Shown: positions 22,691 through 35,485, numbered from the stretch's first letter. The stretch: DNA of 64,000 nt from Gordionus sp. m RMFG-2023 (GCF_954871325.1 NC_088776.1:23794508-23858507), one strand, 5' to 3'. Notes: a model not told the origin generated them from the sequence alone. Translations and numbers: made by a program.

Positions 22691-22694
22691 TCTT

Positions 22695-22810
22695 AATACA
22701 TATTTATTAGACTATGGGACAGGAACGTTTAAGCTCGTTGCCAATAAGTATTGAAAATAGAATTGCAAAAATTTATCATTCATTATATACTCGTCTTTTG
22801 ATCTATCAAT
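22695..22810 (+). pseudogene. hAT transposase C-terminal fragment (TTF/ZMYM-like)
   Basis: A plus-strand frame reads MGQERLSSLPISIENRIAKI from 22714. It matches the very C-terminal segment of TTF/ZMYM-type hAT transposases, which typically read (M)(S/G)QERLSxLALLSIExxIA. The rest of the transposase is not recognisable on this strand, so this is a remnant. Confidence 0.6.
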
Positions 22811-23399
22811 TTTTAATGGTCTCGTAAGTTAGGTGTTTATAGGTTTTAGCAAACTTTTTACTTAATCGTTTGTAAAGCACTTTTTTAAATTTGAAAAATC
22901 TGATTATTTTTATTTCCACCTTGCAATTAGATCTGCCACATTCAAAAAGTGAGTTTGCGGGATTTTCAATATAAATAAAAGGATAAAAAAGCGGAATTTA
23001 GTGGGACAAACGCAATCACATTTTATATAAGTATTGGTAATTTTTTTGTCAAATTACGCATCTATCAATCTTTATTTGAATAATATGCATTTTTACAAAG
23101 TCAAAATATAAAAAAATTAAATATTAAATCTCTACATATTTATCAAATAATCTATTTTATTTTCGGGAATAAATTTCGCTAATCTTCGCAATTCATATCA
23201 ATTTTGCTTTACCATCAATTCGGTCTCTAATAAATGAGAATGAAGAACAATTTTTTCTCCAACACTTATTCATTAAACTAAAAAATTTTCTCTTAGGCCG
23301 CATTGCTATAAATTTTTTAAGTTTCTTGCTTGATTAAGGTTTAAAAATTGTCTCCATATTGATAAGATAAACCTAATAAATTCTCCGTTTTTACGAATT

Positions 23400-23960
23400 T
23401 GGAGAGCAAAACAAATTATCCAAACATACCATAGATATTTACATTTATAAGTTTAAATCTAATACACTTCGTTCAAAATGTTCAAACTTGATATAGTTCA
23501 ATGCCATATTTTAAAATATTTATATATATTGTCATTAAAATCAAATCTTTTTCCAATATATTGGATAAATGTTTTTAATCTGAGCTACTTCTTTATACTT
23601 CGACTTTGTCAGAACACTTGTCTAATTAAGAGTTTTTAATTGGACTATAAATATGCTGATATTGAGCCTTAATTATGCTAATCTATCTATAAATGATAAT
23701 AAATCGATTATTATAACTTCATTTGGATTCTTTATTATTTTATCTAAATGGCCGCATACAGTTAATATCAAGCCCAGGAAGGCTTCTGCTAATTCTTCTT
23801 CGAAAAATAATTTTAAAATTATTGGTGAATTATTTAAAGAGAGAAAATAATTTTTTCAAAATGTTTATAAAGTCTATCTACTACAGGAATAAGTAAAAGC
23901 CATCTTGTAGGAAAATTTTTACCAGATTTACCAATTTAATATCATATGCTATAATTTCTT
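23400..23960 (-). pseudogene. hAT transposase central fragment
   Basis: On the minus strand, near 23885-23935, the sequence reads TRWLLLIPVVDRLYKHFEK, the TRWLSLLPAVxR motif of hAT catalytic domains. After a shift it continues with FFEEELAEAFLGLILTVCGH (about 23760-23825). The order matches vertebrate/invertebrate hATs of the same group as the element at 24451-26070. No termini were identified. Confidence 0.55.
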
Positions 23961-24234
23961 TAATGTCTTTTACCTTATTTTTAGATTTATTAAATTCATT
24001 ATATCACTTCATCGTTATTAATATAATATAAGAGGGTATTTCTCGCTATTCGAACTTGATTTGCATTATCAAAATGTACAAACCTTACTTTTTTTATATT
24101 CCATTCTAAATTTAGAAAAAAAATAACAGATTATTAATAAAATATAAATATATAGCTGTTTTTTTTAATATTAATTTATTTAATATTACATTTCATAAAT
24201 AAACTAGATACTTTATGGAATGTGTTTCTCTGTC

Positions 24235-24440
24235 CATTCCCTTCTAATCTGCCCACAGACGTTTAAGTAATAGTTCTAGGACTATTGCGCGCACAAGTAG
24301 GTGCAGCTTGCCCACAAACGTTTAAAGGGCTCCTCATTTTACCCCTAAATTAAATATCCAACTTGATTGATTTGAGGAAAACCTAGCGTAGCTCTGTTGT
24401 ATCTACATCTAGGGGGCGAAACGTTTTTATCATGTATCAC
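24235..24440 (+). mobile_element. RTE-like LINE 3' end fragment
   Basis: The segments GCTTGCCCACAAACGTTTAA, GGGCTCCTCAT, GGAAAACCTAGCGTAGCTCT and the tail TATCATGTATCAC match the 3' ends of the two LINE copies in the transporter intron (41541-41700, inverted, and 45720-45880). It is the 3' most 200 bp of a heavily 5'-truncated copy. A hAT inserted immediately beyond it. Confidence 0.75.
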
Positions 24441-24442
24441 CT

Positions 24443-26078
24443 AATATGACCAGGATTGCCAGGTCAAAATTTTTAAATTGCGGGAGAAATTTGGTATTTT
24501 ACAGGTGAAATATGAAAATTGCGGTAGAAATATAAAAATTGTTTAAAAAAATTTTTTTTTGCGGGATTGTGAATTAGCTTAGTTATCCCCCTACTTTATA
24601 TAAATATTAACAAAGTCGGTAATGTTTTATATCAAAACAGGTAATATTTTCAAAATAACTTCTTTGTAGTGGAGTTACTTTATTTATATTATATATAAAA
24701 GAAAATAATTTGAATCTCCTCAAACAAGGCATCAATGTCTATCGGTATTTTTAATATATTTATTAAATTACAAAAACCATCAATTGATGTTTCTGTTCCA
24801 AGATCATAATATCTATACATTTATAAATCGAGTTATTGAAATTAAATTTTGATTGCAAATATTCTAAAATTATCATAAAAATATTTGCTTCATTTAAAAA
24901 TACATTAATTAGAATAAGATTTGAACATTTTAATATGATATTTTTAGCAATAGCGCCATAATTTATTGTCAATTTTAAACCATAAAGATGAACACAGCTG
25001 CAGCATAATTTTGTGTTTTTATTAAATAAGATTCTTCTGATTGCAACTGCATGTTAACAACATATAGTAGATTTCATACACGTGAAATCATTGCCTCTGC
25101 CATTTCATTCTCAAAGTTTTCAAAACATTAGGACAGCTTTTATACTCTTTATAAGAAATATTTTTAAGGTTCGTAAAACTGAGGCATTATCAGCTCAGAA
25201 AGCTGACATACAAATCATTGATAATCTCGAATCTGCTATATATACCATTATATGTTAGCTATGTCTTTGGATTTTTCACTATCTAAGTAAATAAAATTTA
25301 ATAGTTTTATTGAAACGCCCTTATTTTTGTTGAAATAACGGAGAATGAAGGTATATGTTTTAATATTTCCCTTATTAGATGCATCTGTTAGTATTGCATA
25401 TGGATGTCCAAAATTGTCAAAAATTGACCTCCTAGATTCAGATTCTAAAACATTGATGATAGCCTTTCTCATTTTTGTTCTACAAGTAAAGTTTTCATTT
25501 ATCTAGGAGTCGTTAAATATTATGGGGAAAAGATTCTATCCATATTGTGATGATAAGTAGCTTTGTGAATGTTGTACTACATGATAAGTGTATACCATTT
25601 CTGCAACTGTAGTTGCATCTGTATTATTTCTTATTTTTGGAGCATATTTTTGTATTGCAATAGATGTAGATACACTCCATAATAATGTGATTGAACCATA
25701 ATAAATATAATAATTATCACATCACATCCGATAATTAAGCCCCTAGTCCTATAATGTTATACACAAACACACATGGAAATAAAATATGAATGATTGATGT
25801 TAATTTATTATTGGATAAAAATAAAACATATGATTAAGGTAAGGATAGAAAGTAATTTACAACCTAGACATGTTTTTTGAATAAATATTTAAAATTTATT
25901 TTAAAAATATAGAAATAAATCCATTAATGAACGTTAAAATGATTTTAAAACAATTACGTGGGTGAAATTTAAAAATTGTAGTAGATTTTCAATTGCGGTG
26001 TGAGATGTCTGCGTGTAAACTAAAAAATTGCGGGGTTCTATTGTTGATGGAGAGAGACCTGACAACCCTAAATATGAC
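24443..26078 (-). mobile_element. hAT transposon, 1620 bp, perfect 8-bp TSD
   Basis: The element at 24451-26070 is flanked by AATATGAC on both sides (24443-24450 and 26071-26078). The ends are CAGGATTGCCAGGTC and GACCTGACAACCCTA, inverted with three mismatches. On the minus strand at 25248-25472 a frame contains ILTDASNKGNIKTYTFILRY and SIKLLNFIYLD, the first catalytic-Asp region of hAT transposases of the ZBED/TTF-like kind. The C-terminal domain is missing or too decayed, so it is defective. Both arms repeat an AAAATTGCGG motif. Confidence 0.88.
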
Positions 26079-26238
26079 TAGTTAGCGGGATCATTTAATT
26101 TCGCAGAACTGTGCAGCATAAAGCGGGATTTATGGCTGGCAATATAGCTGAAGATAATCCGTAATATAAAATCTTGATAATGACTTTTATATTTAAATGA
26201 ATAAAATTTCCTCCAATTACATTTTTTTTAAATTAGCA

Positions 26239-27060
26239 CTTTTTACCAGGGATACAAACACCTGAACCGAACCATTAAACCGCTAAAACCGATATTTTTT
26301 ATCAAATCTAAACCGAACCTGAACAGCTAAAAAATTTCTAGCCGAACCAGAACCGAACCGCTAAAATCCCTCTGAACCGGTTCAAGTCTCATAATTTTAT
26401 GTTTATAAAATAATGTGTAAGTTATTACTAGTATATTGCAAAAATTTTAATTATATTCGAATTGTTTTAAAGATTATTATCAATCACATTTGATTGATAA
26501 GTGTCAGTCATAATTTTTAAAACTTTAGTATATTGCCATTTTACAACATTTTTAAATATTTTAAGCTTATGAATTATAATGCCTATAGAAAAATTAAATC
26601 CAATATATAAATTATTTACATAGTGTATTATAAATGATACATCAAATCTGATATAATACTGGCAGTGCCAGCTACCCAAATTAGTGTGGAAAGATGTTTT
26701 TCAACAATTAAATCTATATTATCTTCTTATAGATGTAATTGAGTGAGACGAATTTTGAAAATATATTAATTGTGCGGCTTAATAAAAAAATTTTAAATAA
26801 TTGCTCATATTAAAATGAATCATTGATATTTATTTGTTAATATTATTTTTTAATGTGAAATTTATAAAATGAAGGTTTATGTATGTGTTTTTTATTTTAA
26901 TTATGAAATAAAAAAAAATTCTTCCCTATAAATAATTCAAATGTACGTTTATAAAAGTGTTCAAACCGGTTTTTAGAGGTTCAAACCGAACCGATCTTTT
27001 TATTTTTTGGGAACCGAACCAGAACCGATATTCGTTTCGGTTTGGATCCCTACTTTTTAC
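26239..27060 (+). mobile_element. hAT remnant, 806 bp, perfect 8-bp TSD
   Basis: The element at 26247-27052 is flanked by CTTTTTAC (26239-26246 and 27053-27060). The ends CAGGGATACAAAC and GTTTGGATCCCTA are inverted. The arms repeat ACCGAACC and AACCGGTT motifs. The interior at about 26660-26740 encodes the hAT dimerisation segment ATQISVERCFSTIKSILSS ending at a stop, so it is an internally deleted derivative of an autonomous hAT. Related, more decayed copies are at 28428-28560, 39265-39600 and 45960-46090. Confidence 0.9.
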
Positions 27061-28099
27061 TACCTCCTTTTCAAAAAGTCTAACGAGGTTCCTTGTATTA
27101 TCTCTCCTTATCAAAAAATGGCCATTCCTAGTATTTCAAAGGGAGCTCATCCTTGACCTCGAACCGCAACAAATGTGAGCTGAGCCGGTTCAAATGGAGT
27201 GATTTATCAACTTTAAACTCCCTCAAAAAATATAAGACATTTATATGGTCATGGTGTATAATTCTCAAAAAAAAACAATCTTTTTAAAAAAAGAATTTTC
27301 ATATTTTTTTCAAGAACATCTGAAGATTAACATTTATATTACCTGATAAATTATAATTTTTTTAACCTATTTCTTGTTTTTTTTTTGATTTTGTAGGATA
27401 AATTAACGATAAAATATAATCGAATTTTAAATGTTTTACTTTTCCTACCTTAATTAAATAAGATTTTTATATAATAAAAAATGAAATAATAAAAAATTGG
27501 AAGCTTTTTATTTGATTATTTGGGTTACGTAATTTATTACCCAATAATAGTGTGGGAGTGAATAGGATGGTGAGATACGTGATTTTAAATAAAATTAAAT
27601 AAATAAATATAAATAAAAAACCACCATTTTTTAATTCACATTTTTATATTATATAGTAATTTAATAAGCAAAAAGAAAAGTAAATATTTGTTATAATAAA
27701 TATTTGTTTCCGCACCTCTATTATTTATTAAATATGCTTTGTTTGTGTTGTTAGCGTGTGTTGTGTGATTATAAAATAATTATTTTTTATATTTATAATT
27801 ATAAAATAAATCATGCGAATAAAATAAAAATGAAAATATAACGCGCAATAAATACGAAAACACAATTTTTACTATATACACTATCGAATTACGATATTTT
27901 ATATATAGATTTTTTTTCAAAAACAAACTGCATTTTTAAAAAAAAATAAATAAAGTGTATAATCATAATTTCATTACCATATAAAATTTTTAATCCTGAT
28001 CATTCTTGATATTCCATTTGTCAATTCAACTCATTTTAAATAATTCTCTAAAAATTAGAAAGTCACTATTGACTTTTAATATTTCCTATATATTATCAA
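27061..28099. other. Unrecognised AT-rich DNA
   Basis: Strongly AT-rich, with no element ends or coding signal on either strand. If 28100-28177 is a first coding exon, the promoter and 5' UTR of the transporter gene would lie here, but no motif shows this. Confidence 0.35.
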
Positions 28100-28177
28100 A
28101 TGGATATAACTAAAGAAACGCCTCAGGAAATGGAAAGGCGGTATCAAGTTAAAGAAGTCAAGCCTCTTAAAGCTCAC
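28100..28177 (+). CDS. Candidate first coding exon of the glucose transporter gene
   Basis: The stretch starts with ATG and encodes 26 residues (MDITKETPQEME, then RRYQVKEVKPLKAH). It ends at a possible donor, GCTCAC|GTAAAA, the same context as the donor of the GLUT exon ending at 49120. It is much richer in G and C than its surroundings, as the proven GLUT exons are. Its phase-0 end would splice in frame to the exon starting at 37710 (GGG ATG ACA), giving a 509-residue protein, within the usual class I range. The 9.5-kb intron this requires, and the lack of conservation in GLUT N-termini, keep this tentative. Otherwise translation starts at 37713. Confidence 0.35.
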
Positions 28178-28427
28178 GTAAAAAATAATGAATATATTTT
28201 TAAAGATTGAACTATTTGCTTTGCTATTATAATTTTCTATTAAATATAATTAATACTGAGTTTTGATTCTTATAACTTTTAATTAATTATGCTAATTTTT
28301 GAGATAATGTGACAGAGAATCTTGAAAATATTTAAATTGTATACTGCTCAATATTGTTTTAGAGGATAAAATTTCAAAAAATATACTTCTTTTTACCTAA
28401 TTATAATACACTACACTTATACGCTAA

Positions 28428-28560
28428 AAGGTTTGAACCGGGTTTTAAAGGCCCAAACCAAGCGGATATTATATTTTTCACAACCATAAACGTTATTTTT
28501 ACCTAACCCAAACCCATCATCTTGGTGCTTCGCCAACTGGTTTAAATTTATAAGTATTTG
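28428..28560. mobile_element. hAT arm fragment (ACCGAACC family)
   Basis: TTTGAACCGGGTTTTAAAGG, CCCAAACC and a TGGTGCTTCGCCAACTGG segment resemble 45962-46085 (GTTTGAACAGGTTTTTAAAGG, then AGTGCTTTGGATCAC). Both are decayed relatives of the right arm of the hAT at 26247-27052. Confidence 0.45.
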
Positions 28561-28883
28561 ATTCCAATTTGTTATACTATACGGCTTAGGGTGTTCGTGG
28601 ACCTTTAAAACCTCTCAAATTTACTTAATTAATAAAAAAAGGATAAAATTCTTAAAATGAGATTTGTGAATAAACTTGCTTAAAATATGAATTTGGTCAT
28701 ACTTATGCAAAACATTAAAGTACAATATAAATAATTTGCAATAAATTTTTGAATTGGGTAATAATATCTAGCATAAATTATGTAATTTATATTTAATTAT
28801 AATTCACTTTTAAATGCATGCCCGGAATCGCACCCCCGTTTATACGGGAAATTTATTTAAGTACTAAAAATAGGATTGATTTA

Positions 28884-28942
28884 TAAAAAACAAAATCTAT
28901 CATCGCATTTCAAAAAACAAAATCTATCATCGCATTTTAAAA
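28884..28942. repeat. Tandem duplication, 29 bp x2
   Basis: AAACAAAATCTATCATCGCATTT occurs twice back to back (about 28888 and 28917). Confidence 0.8.
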
Positions 28943-30824
28943 ATTTATGATATCATTTGATTTACGCTCATTTTTATTTGACCTTAATATCTATATTTTT
29001 TAAGAGTATATAATACAATATATATTATTTTCGACGTTTTCATTCATAAATAAAAAGTATAAGGCAAGTTGGGTTGTTAGCCACTTTATATCTATATCTA
29101 CTACGCATAAAGGGGTTTATTGTTAAACTAATCTCGACTTTTTTGTGGGCAGTGCATCGTCATTATTTTATATCAGCTGTCTGAACTAAATTGATCTTTG
29201 TATGGTTTTTTCATATAAAAAGTTTATAAAATAGCATATTTATTTTTTATCTTTGTTTTTTTTATCCGTTATTTTTTGGTATATATAATTAGACGGTTTT
29301 ACATTTACATTTGCATTTAAAAATAATAATTAATATCGCATGTTTAAAAAAAAACATAAATTTAAATGATTAACGTTTTCGTTCAATTAAAGCCTGGTGA
29401 AACGCTCCCTCAACTTGGTAAACTTAGGTCTCATTTATAAGAACCGCAATGATGGTGCTAAATACTCTGTTCATACCTAAATGATCGCATACATTATCTC
29501 TTTTCTAATTTAAGCAGTACGATGGGAAGTAAAGCTTTTCGCGGTTACGATAAACAAGGCTTTGATATTATGCCTTAACCTTTAAGAGAGCGTAGCGTCA
29601 TTTTAATCTAATAAAAATACATTCATTTTCTTCCATAAACCTCATTTTAGTTCAATTTTAAATTCAATGGGGATCATAATGAGACCATATGGAATTAAAA
29701 ACAAATATAAATCAGGAAAAATTTTTATATATCCTTGTTCCTTTTTTAAAATATTTAAAACACAAATGAATAAAAAATGGTTACAATAGCTAAATTATTA
29801 TGTGTAGCGAACCTTTATGATTTCCTGAACAACAGATGAATATCCTGACATTTATCAGCTCTGCGCCTATATGAGTTCTTTTATCACACTTTCAAAAATC
29901 TGAAAAAAATATTGGATTGAAACAAGTACGATTCTGAAAAAGCAGAAAAATTATAAGTCTAAATAAAATTTTTGATATTTTTTAAAAATATAATATTTGC
30001 ATTTAAAAAAATATTAGTAATTTTTTTTTATTTTTCACAATATTTTGCCGACTAAATATAGAGTTGTTTTTTTAGTTGACCTTTTTGTAAAAGATGATTT
30101 GAGCGGAATGAGAAATTAGACGGGCATTCCATTTTTTGAAAAAAATATAAATGGGCCTGCTCAGAAGAATTGACATTCCACTACTCAGGAGCTAGAAATA
30201 CATTCTTCCCAAAATTATTCATAATATGATCGAAGTTTCCTTAGGCAGTTATTTTGGCGAACAAATTGTTATACAGAGAACCACAATTCCACCCTATTTC
30301 ATTGGGAGAGTGGCTTAGAATTATTCTAAAAGGGACATTGTATTCATGGGCGTCAAGGAGCTGATCATTTTTAAAATCGGAGATACTCGAAGAGCTTTAT
30401 ACTATTTTAGGTATAATTGGAAAAAAGTTTGTAAGTCAGCAAGAAATAAAAAAAAAGGCTTAAGTTTAATGTTGAAGGAATTGGAGGAAGAAGGTTACTG
30501 CCTCCTCGCCTCCGATTAGGAAACCTAAAAGCATTTATTTACGTCATTCTGCTAAGAATAAAAGAGTTTAGTTTTGAATATGCTGAAATAATTTCGAATT
30601 TAAATTGATTGTAAAGCTGGTGTTGGCTAAGTGTTAGATAGATTTATCTTTTTCCTTATTTCCTTTAGAAATGTCATTGCAGATTTTCTACCTATTGTAT
30701 TTTGATAAAAAGTTATATTTATAAATGATATATTTTTTCTTAAATTTTTATATATTTAAAATTACATATAGATTAATTTATTTTTGTAATTCCTTGTATT
30801 TTATCATAATTTTGGGGATAAGAG
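28943..30824. other. Unrecognised DNA
   Basis: No element ends or gene family were recognised. A somewhat GC-richer stretch at about 30160-30540 contains short open pieces but no motif I can name. If the exon at 28100 is real, this is intronic. Confidence 0.35.
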
Positions 30825-31010
30825 TAGTGTTGTTAATCGGCTCGTTTTAAGCCGATTTTTAGAAATGGCTAACTCAATATTTTATCCAAAAAAATATTAA
30901 GTTAACCTGAAGATTTTGTTCATAGAAGACACAAAGGTCTAGGCATATAAGTGAAATTTTGAGGTTCAGGCAATATTTTTTTGGCCAAAGTATTGAGTCC
31001 CTTTGTTTTA
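30825..31010. mobile_element. Palindromic MITE (copy 3)
   Basis: The left end TAGTGTTGTTAATCGGCTCG is that of the copy at 785-980. The interior AATATTTTATCC / TTGTTCATAGAAG / GGCCAAAGTATTGAGT follows the same layout. The right end is lost. Confidence 0.55.
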
Positions 31011-31259
31011 TTTTATAAAAAATATTATTTCTCTTTATTACTTTTTTTTGATCGACGATTTAATATATATTGGGAAAAAAAATTAGTGGCAATATACTTA
31101 TATATAAAATTTAGTAATGTAAAATTGAAATTAATTAATTAGATATTTAACATGCAAGTCACATAAATCGAAAACTACAACTTCAAGAATTTTACTTTTT
31201 CAATACCTATAATTTCTAAATATTTTCGTAAATGCCAATATCATCAATCCGATTATGCA

Positions 31260-31470
31260 TAGTGTTGTTAAACTTCGATTTGAACCGATTTTTAAAAACG
31301 GCTAATTCAATATTTTAGTCAAAAAAATATTGCCTTAGCATCGAGATACACTGATAGATGTCCAAACCTTTGTGCTATTTATGACCAAAATCTTCAGGCT
31401 GGCGTAATATTTTTTTTTATAAAATATTCAGTTAGCCGTTTTTAAAAATCAAGCCCTTTAACAAATCCTT
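31260..31470. mobile_element. Palindromic MITE (copy 4)
   Basis: TAGTGTTGTTAAACTTCGAT at the left and GCCCTTTAACAAATCC at the right are inverted relatives. The interior includes GATGTCCAAACCTTTGTGC and AAAATCTTCAGGCT, as in copy 1. Confidence 0.6.
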
Positions 31471-34265
31471 GAAATTTTGTGACTCTATATTTAAATTTTT
31501 TTATAATACTTGTTTTTTAATGTAAATGTTATTTAAAATAGAGTACAAATTATTTTTACTTAGTCTACATTGAAATTGAAGCCCTGTACCTGACCTGTCT
31601 TTTCAGGTCAAGCTCGATTCGACTTTTTTTGTTTCGGCTGTCTGTCCCCTTTTTCAAAGATTCGAATTTTTTCTAGATTAGAAAAACAAAATAATTTAAA
31701 ATTTTGGCTCCAGTTCCAAAATGGAACCATAAGTTTTGAAAATAAAATTTACATTTTTAACTTTAGAAATTAAATAACCATAACTTAAGTTGTAAATCAG
31801 AAAACACTTTAATAAAATGAGGGTTCTGGACTTGACAAATTTTTCTTCAGTTTCGGTACGGGTCCAGCTCGGATTTTTTTCAAATTTGGTTTGATTCAGA
31901 CTGGTCTAAACATGTCTAGGTTAGGTATAAATAGGGAAAATCCAATCTATTAATTGAATAGTATCCTTATTTAGTAAAATAAGCTTTCAATAGATAGCTA
32001 TTTTATCTTAAGGTTTTACTAGTAAAAAATTTGAAAGAGTATAATTAAATTATAACAGATGATGTATCTTTTATGCATTAAGAGTAAAAACAGGAAAACA
32101 AGTTTGGTCGTAACCTAATACTTTTTATTGTTAAACCCTGATTATAGTTACTAACAGATATCCTTTCTCGTCTCGGGATATTAAACAAATTTTCGTAACT
32201 TATTTTACTAAATATTGTTTTTGCCAATGGCGTCAGAAGGGACGGGTAAAAATGGGTTCATAGCACTCCTGTATATCTAAATTTTTGAGCTCCCATAAGC
32301 TATTGATTAAATTTAGATCAAATTAAGGTTTCAAGAAATTTATTAGGACTACTTATCCAAACAAAATTTTTTTAACTTTTTCAATTAAGGGCAATAAATA
32401 CCCCCTGTAGTTATATCGAGTTAGATCCTATCTGATAATTATATTCAATCTAATGATTGAAATATAGCAAAAATTAACCGTTTTCATCGAATCAATTATT
32501 TTCGTTCTTAGGCTGCGGTTGTATCCTAATTAGAGCTATATGTTAACGACCACATCGCTCCTAGAAAATAATTTTTATAAACTTTTTCAATTAAGAGGTG
32601 TAGCATTACTGTTGTATATTATTTAGTATATTTGAAATACAAATAATTTAGATTTTAGGTATTGTCTTTATACTTTGTAACTTGATTTTATAATAATATG
32701 AATAAAGGTCCGTTGCCTTCGCTAGCGATTAAAAAAAGCCATATTTTCGAAATTTTTGTAAACAATATAAACAGACGTGAGTAGCAAATATTAGCATATT
32801 TTATTCGCACCTCAATAAAAAAAAGCATTATTTTTAATAATTGCAGACCAAGGCTGATAAACAATTTTATGGTTATTCTTAAACATTATATTCATAAAAC
32901 ATTAAGAAAACAAAAAAATTCAAAATTTTGTCGAGGTCCTAAGTCCTGTCTGATCTGAAATAAATTTAGTCCGAAACTGACCGGGTTCGATATATAAAGT
33001 TTGCGGCATATCGGTCTTTATAGGGCTCTTGTTTATATTCGATTTTTGAATCATTTGACGGTAAACCAAATATTTTACGCAGCCCTTAAAATGTAAATAT
33101 GTGAAGATTTTAAGCTCAATTTAAAATTATTTTCGCTGACCTTCATTTTTTTTAAAAAATCATATCGTTGTCATCTTCGCTAACAGGGTATTTATCTCTT
33201 GTATTGTAAATAGAAAAAATCCATATGTTAATTGTATAAAAAATATGATTATATCATTTTGTCGTTTCATAATGAAATGTACGAAATTTTTTTTATTTCT
33301 CTAATTTTGAATATCTTGACAAAGCAATTAGTGATTCCTATTTAATATAAAAATCCATTTGTTATATACTTTTTTTTAAATTAAAATTTCGGGTACGGTC
33401 TTAAAAATAAAAAAAAAGGACCCAAGCTTGGACCGATTTTTTTTAGTTTGCAAAGCCCGGGCGGTCCGTAGAATGGTATGATGTTACAATACAAACGGGC
33501 CTAAAATAATTTTATCTGTTTACTAAATATAATGAATTATTTGGTTAAAAGAAAACTCTTAGTATTATGATAGTAACGATTTGGAGAATATCTGCTTGAA
33601 GAATGTAACGTTGCATCTGGGTTGAGTTTAAAAAAATACAAACCCGCGCTTAGATGAATTTTATAAAATTTCAATTATTAAAATTCTAGTTCTAATTCTA
33701 TCCCCATTTTATAATTTATGTTGTGTCAGTACTACTAACAATATAATAAATGATGATTCATTTCCATAATCAATAATTATTATTTTATGATCAATCATCT
33801 TTTTTTATTATTTAGCATACCCCCCCCCCCCAATCATTATCATAATAAATGTTCTTAGTCTAATTTATAAAATAATATTTGAATTAAATTAAATTTAGGA
33901 TTTTATACATTGACCTGGGGGTGGATTTGGGAAAAAAAATATATAAGCATCATTGAATTTTGATAAAATGATTTTTTTTAAAAATTTGGAATATAATTGA
34001 TTGGGTATTTGCCAAATAATATTTGTCTCTATATAAATTCATATAATAATGTTATTAAACCTAAAAATTTCATAGTTTGTTATTTGTAAAATTAATCATC
34101 AATTAAAGACAGATACATTCTCAACACCGATAAAATGATCAAGGTAAAAATATTTTCAATGTAATTTAGTCTATATAATATTTCAACATTTTATAAATCG
34201 GCATTGTGAATTTAATCCATAACTAAATTTCGCATATATTATAGGCTTAATATGGCTATTTTTTT
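31471..34265. other. AT-rich DNA with scattered hAT-like GGTCC/GGGCC motifs
   Basis: Motifs like GACCTGTCTTTTCAGGTC (31593-31610, a small palindrome), GGTACGGGTCCAGCTCGG (about 31855) and GGGCGGTCCG (about 33460) look like arms of the GGGCC-type hAT MITE family, but no pair of ends with a duplication can be placed. A C-run lies at 33823-33832. No coding sequence was recognised. Confidence 0.35.
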
Positions 34266-34271
34266 TATTAA

Positions 34272-34400
34272 CCCTTTAGGGGGTCTAAGAGTTAAGACAC
34301 TTATATTTGCATATACTACAGCTGACTCACATTCGAAACCCTATCAGGGCAATATTTTTGCCAAAAGAAATTTATGGTTTTCGGTTTTAAAAGAAAATTC
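34272..34400 (+). repeat. Possible tRNA-derived SINE head
   Basis: GGGGGTCTAAGAGTTAAGAC resembles a pol III A box. CACATTCGAAACCC about 40 bp later resembles a B box (GGTTCGANTCC with two to three mismatches). This spacing and order are what tRNA-derived SINEs show. A GGGCAATATTTTTGCC hairpin follows. No second copy was found here to prove it is a repeat. Confidence 0.35.
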
Positions 34401-34425
34401 GTAATCATATAAAATGTTGTTTAAT

Positions 34426-34680
34426 TCTTAGATCCGAACCGCTATTTTCTGTATGCGGTCCCGATTTTTATATTTAATTATTTTTTGGATCATTTTCGCT
34501 GCATTTTATAAATTGTTTCAAAGGGAAATTGAAAATACGAGGAGTAAATGAATATTAATCGCTCCAGTATATGATTTTCTAACTAAATAATAGATATAGT
34601 TTGAATTTTTTAGGCCCGGTTCTAGTTTAATTTCTTAGTGTGATTTTACGGATTTTTCGGGCCCGGCTTACAAGTCTCTG
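34426..34680. mobile_element. hAT MITE right arm (GGGCC family)
   Basis: GGGCCCGGCTTACAAGTCTCTG ends this segment, with AGGCCCGGTTC inward. It matches the arms of the 4526-4950 family. The left boundary is unclear. Confidence 0.4.
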
Positions 34681-34731
34681 ATTTATCTAATAGATAAGCT
34701 TATTAAGTTTTAATATAGCATATAACTGAAT

Positions 34732-34995
34732 CAGAGACTTGCAGATGTCAAAATTTTAGCCCGTTCCAGATTTGAAAAATTTTATATTTTCAAACACGGA
34801 TTTCAAATAAATTTAGCCCAGCCCAGATTTTTATTTTGAATCATTTTGCAAGCCCAACTTAGAAAGGGTTTCGTTATTTTTGAATAATTTTTTGATTATT
34901 GAAAATATGAGTGCAGTAAATGAATATTGAACGCTTTATAAAATTTTCACACTTAAAGTATAATTCTTTAAGCCTAACGGGCCTGCAGATCTCTG
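34732..34995. mobile_element. hAT MITE, 264 bp (GGGCC family)
   Basis: CAGAGACTTGCAG at the left is inverted as CTGCAGATCTCTG at the right (one mismatch), with AGCCC/GGGCC motifs inward. The 8-bp flanks agree at five positions, suggesting a worn duplication. Confidence 0.6.
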
Positions 34996-35485
34996 ATATA
35001 AATAAAGTTGCGATATTTAATATTCTTCTTTTTTAAATATTACGGGTACGGTATATAGTCATGCATGGCTTTTAATTTATCTATAGCTTTCGATTACCAT
35101 TTAAATCATTCCATCCCAATGTGATCGTTCTTATTTAATTGTTATTTCTAATAGCTTTATATATTTTCGAACCAAAATTCCTGTCGCAGATAACCCACCA
35201 ATAGCTTTTAATAGTGATAAAATATATTTAATTAACCAATTAATTCTTTACAAAATCACAACAAAATTATTGATTATACTATATATAAATAATTTTATTT
35301 AACAAATACATAGTACTAATTTTCTAACCCCCCACCCCCATTATTTTTGATGCATCATGCCATGCATCGTTAAAAAAATTCAGAAACGGCATGTCAATAC
35401 CTTTTTTCACGTGGAGGTGTGTCTTTTTTACGTCCTTCAACAAATAAATTTTTAATTCGAAAATACAATTTTTCGAAAAAAATAG

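Noticed and set aside
28816-28850. tRNA-like B-box (reverse strand GGTGCGATTCC) suggesting a tRNA or SINE
   Set aside because: No A box, acceptor stem or cloverleaf can be drawn around it; the T-arm stem does not pair.
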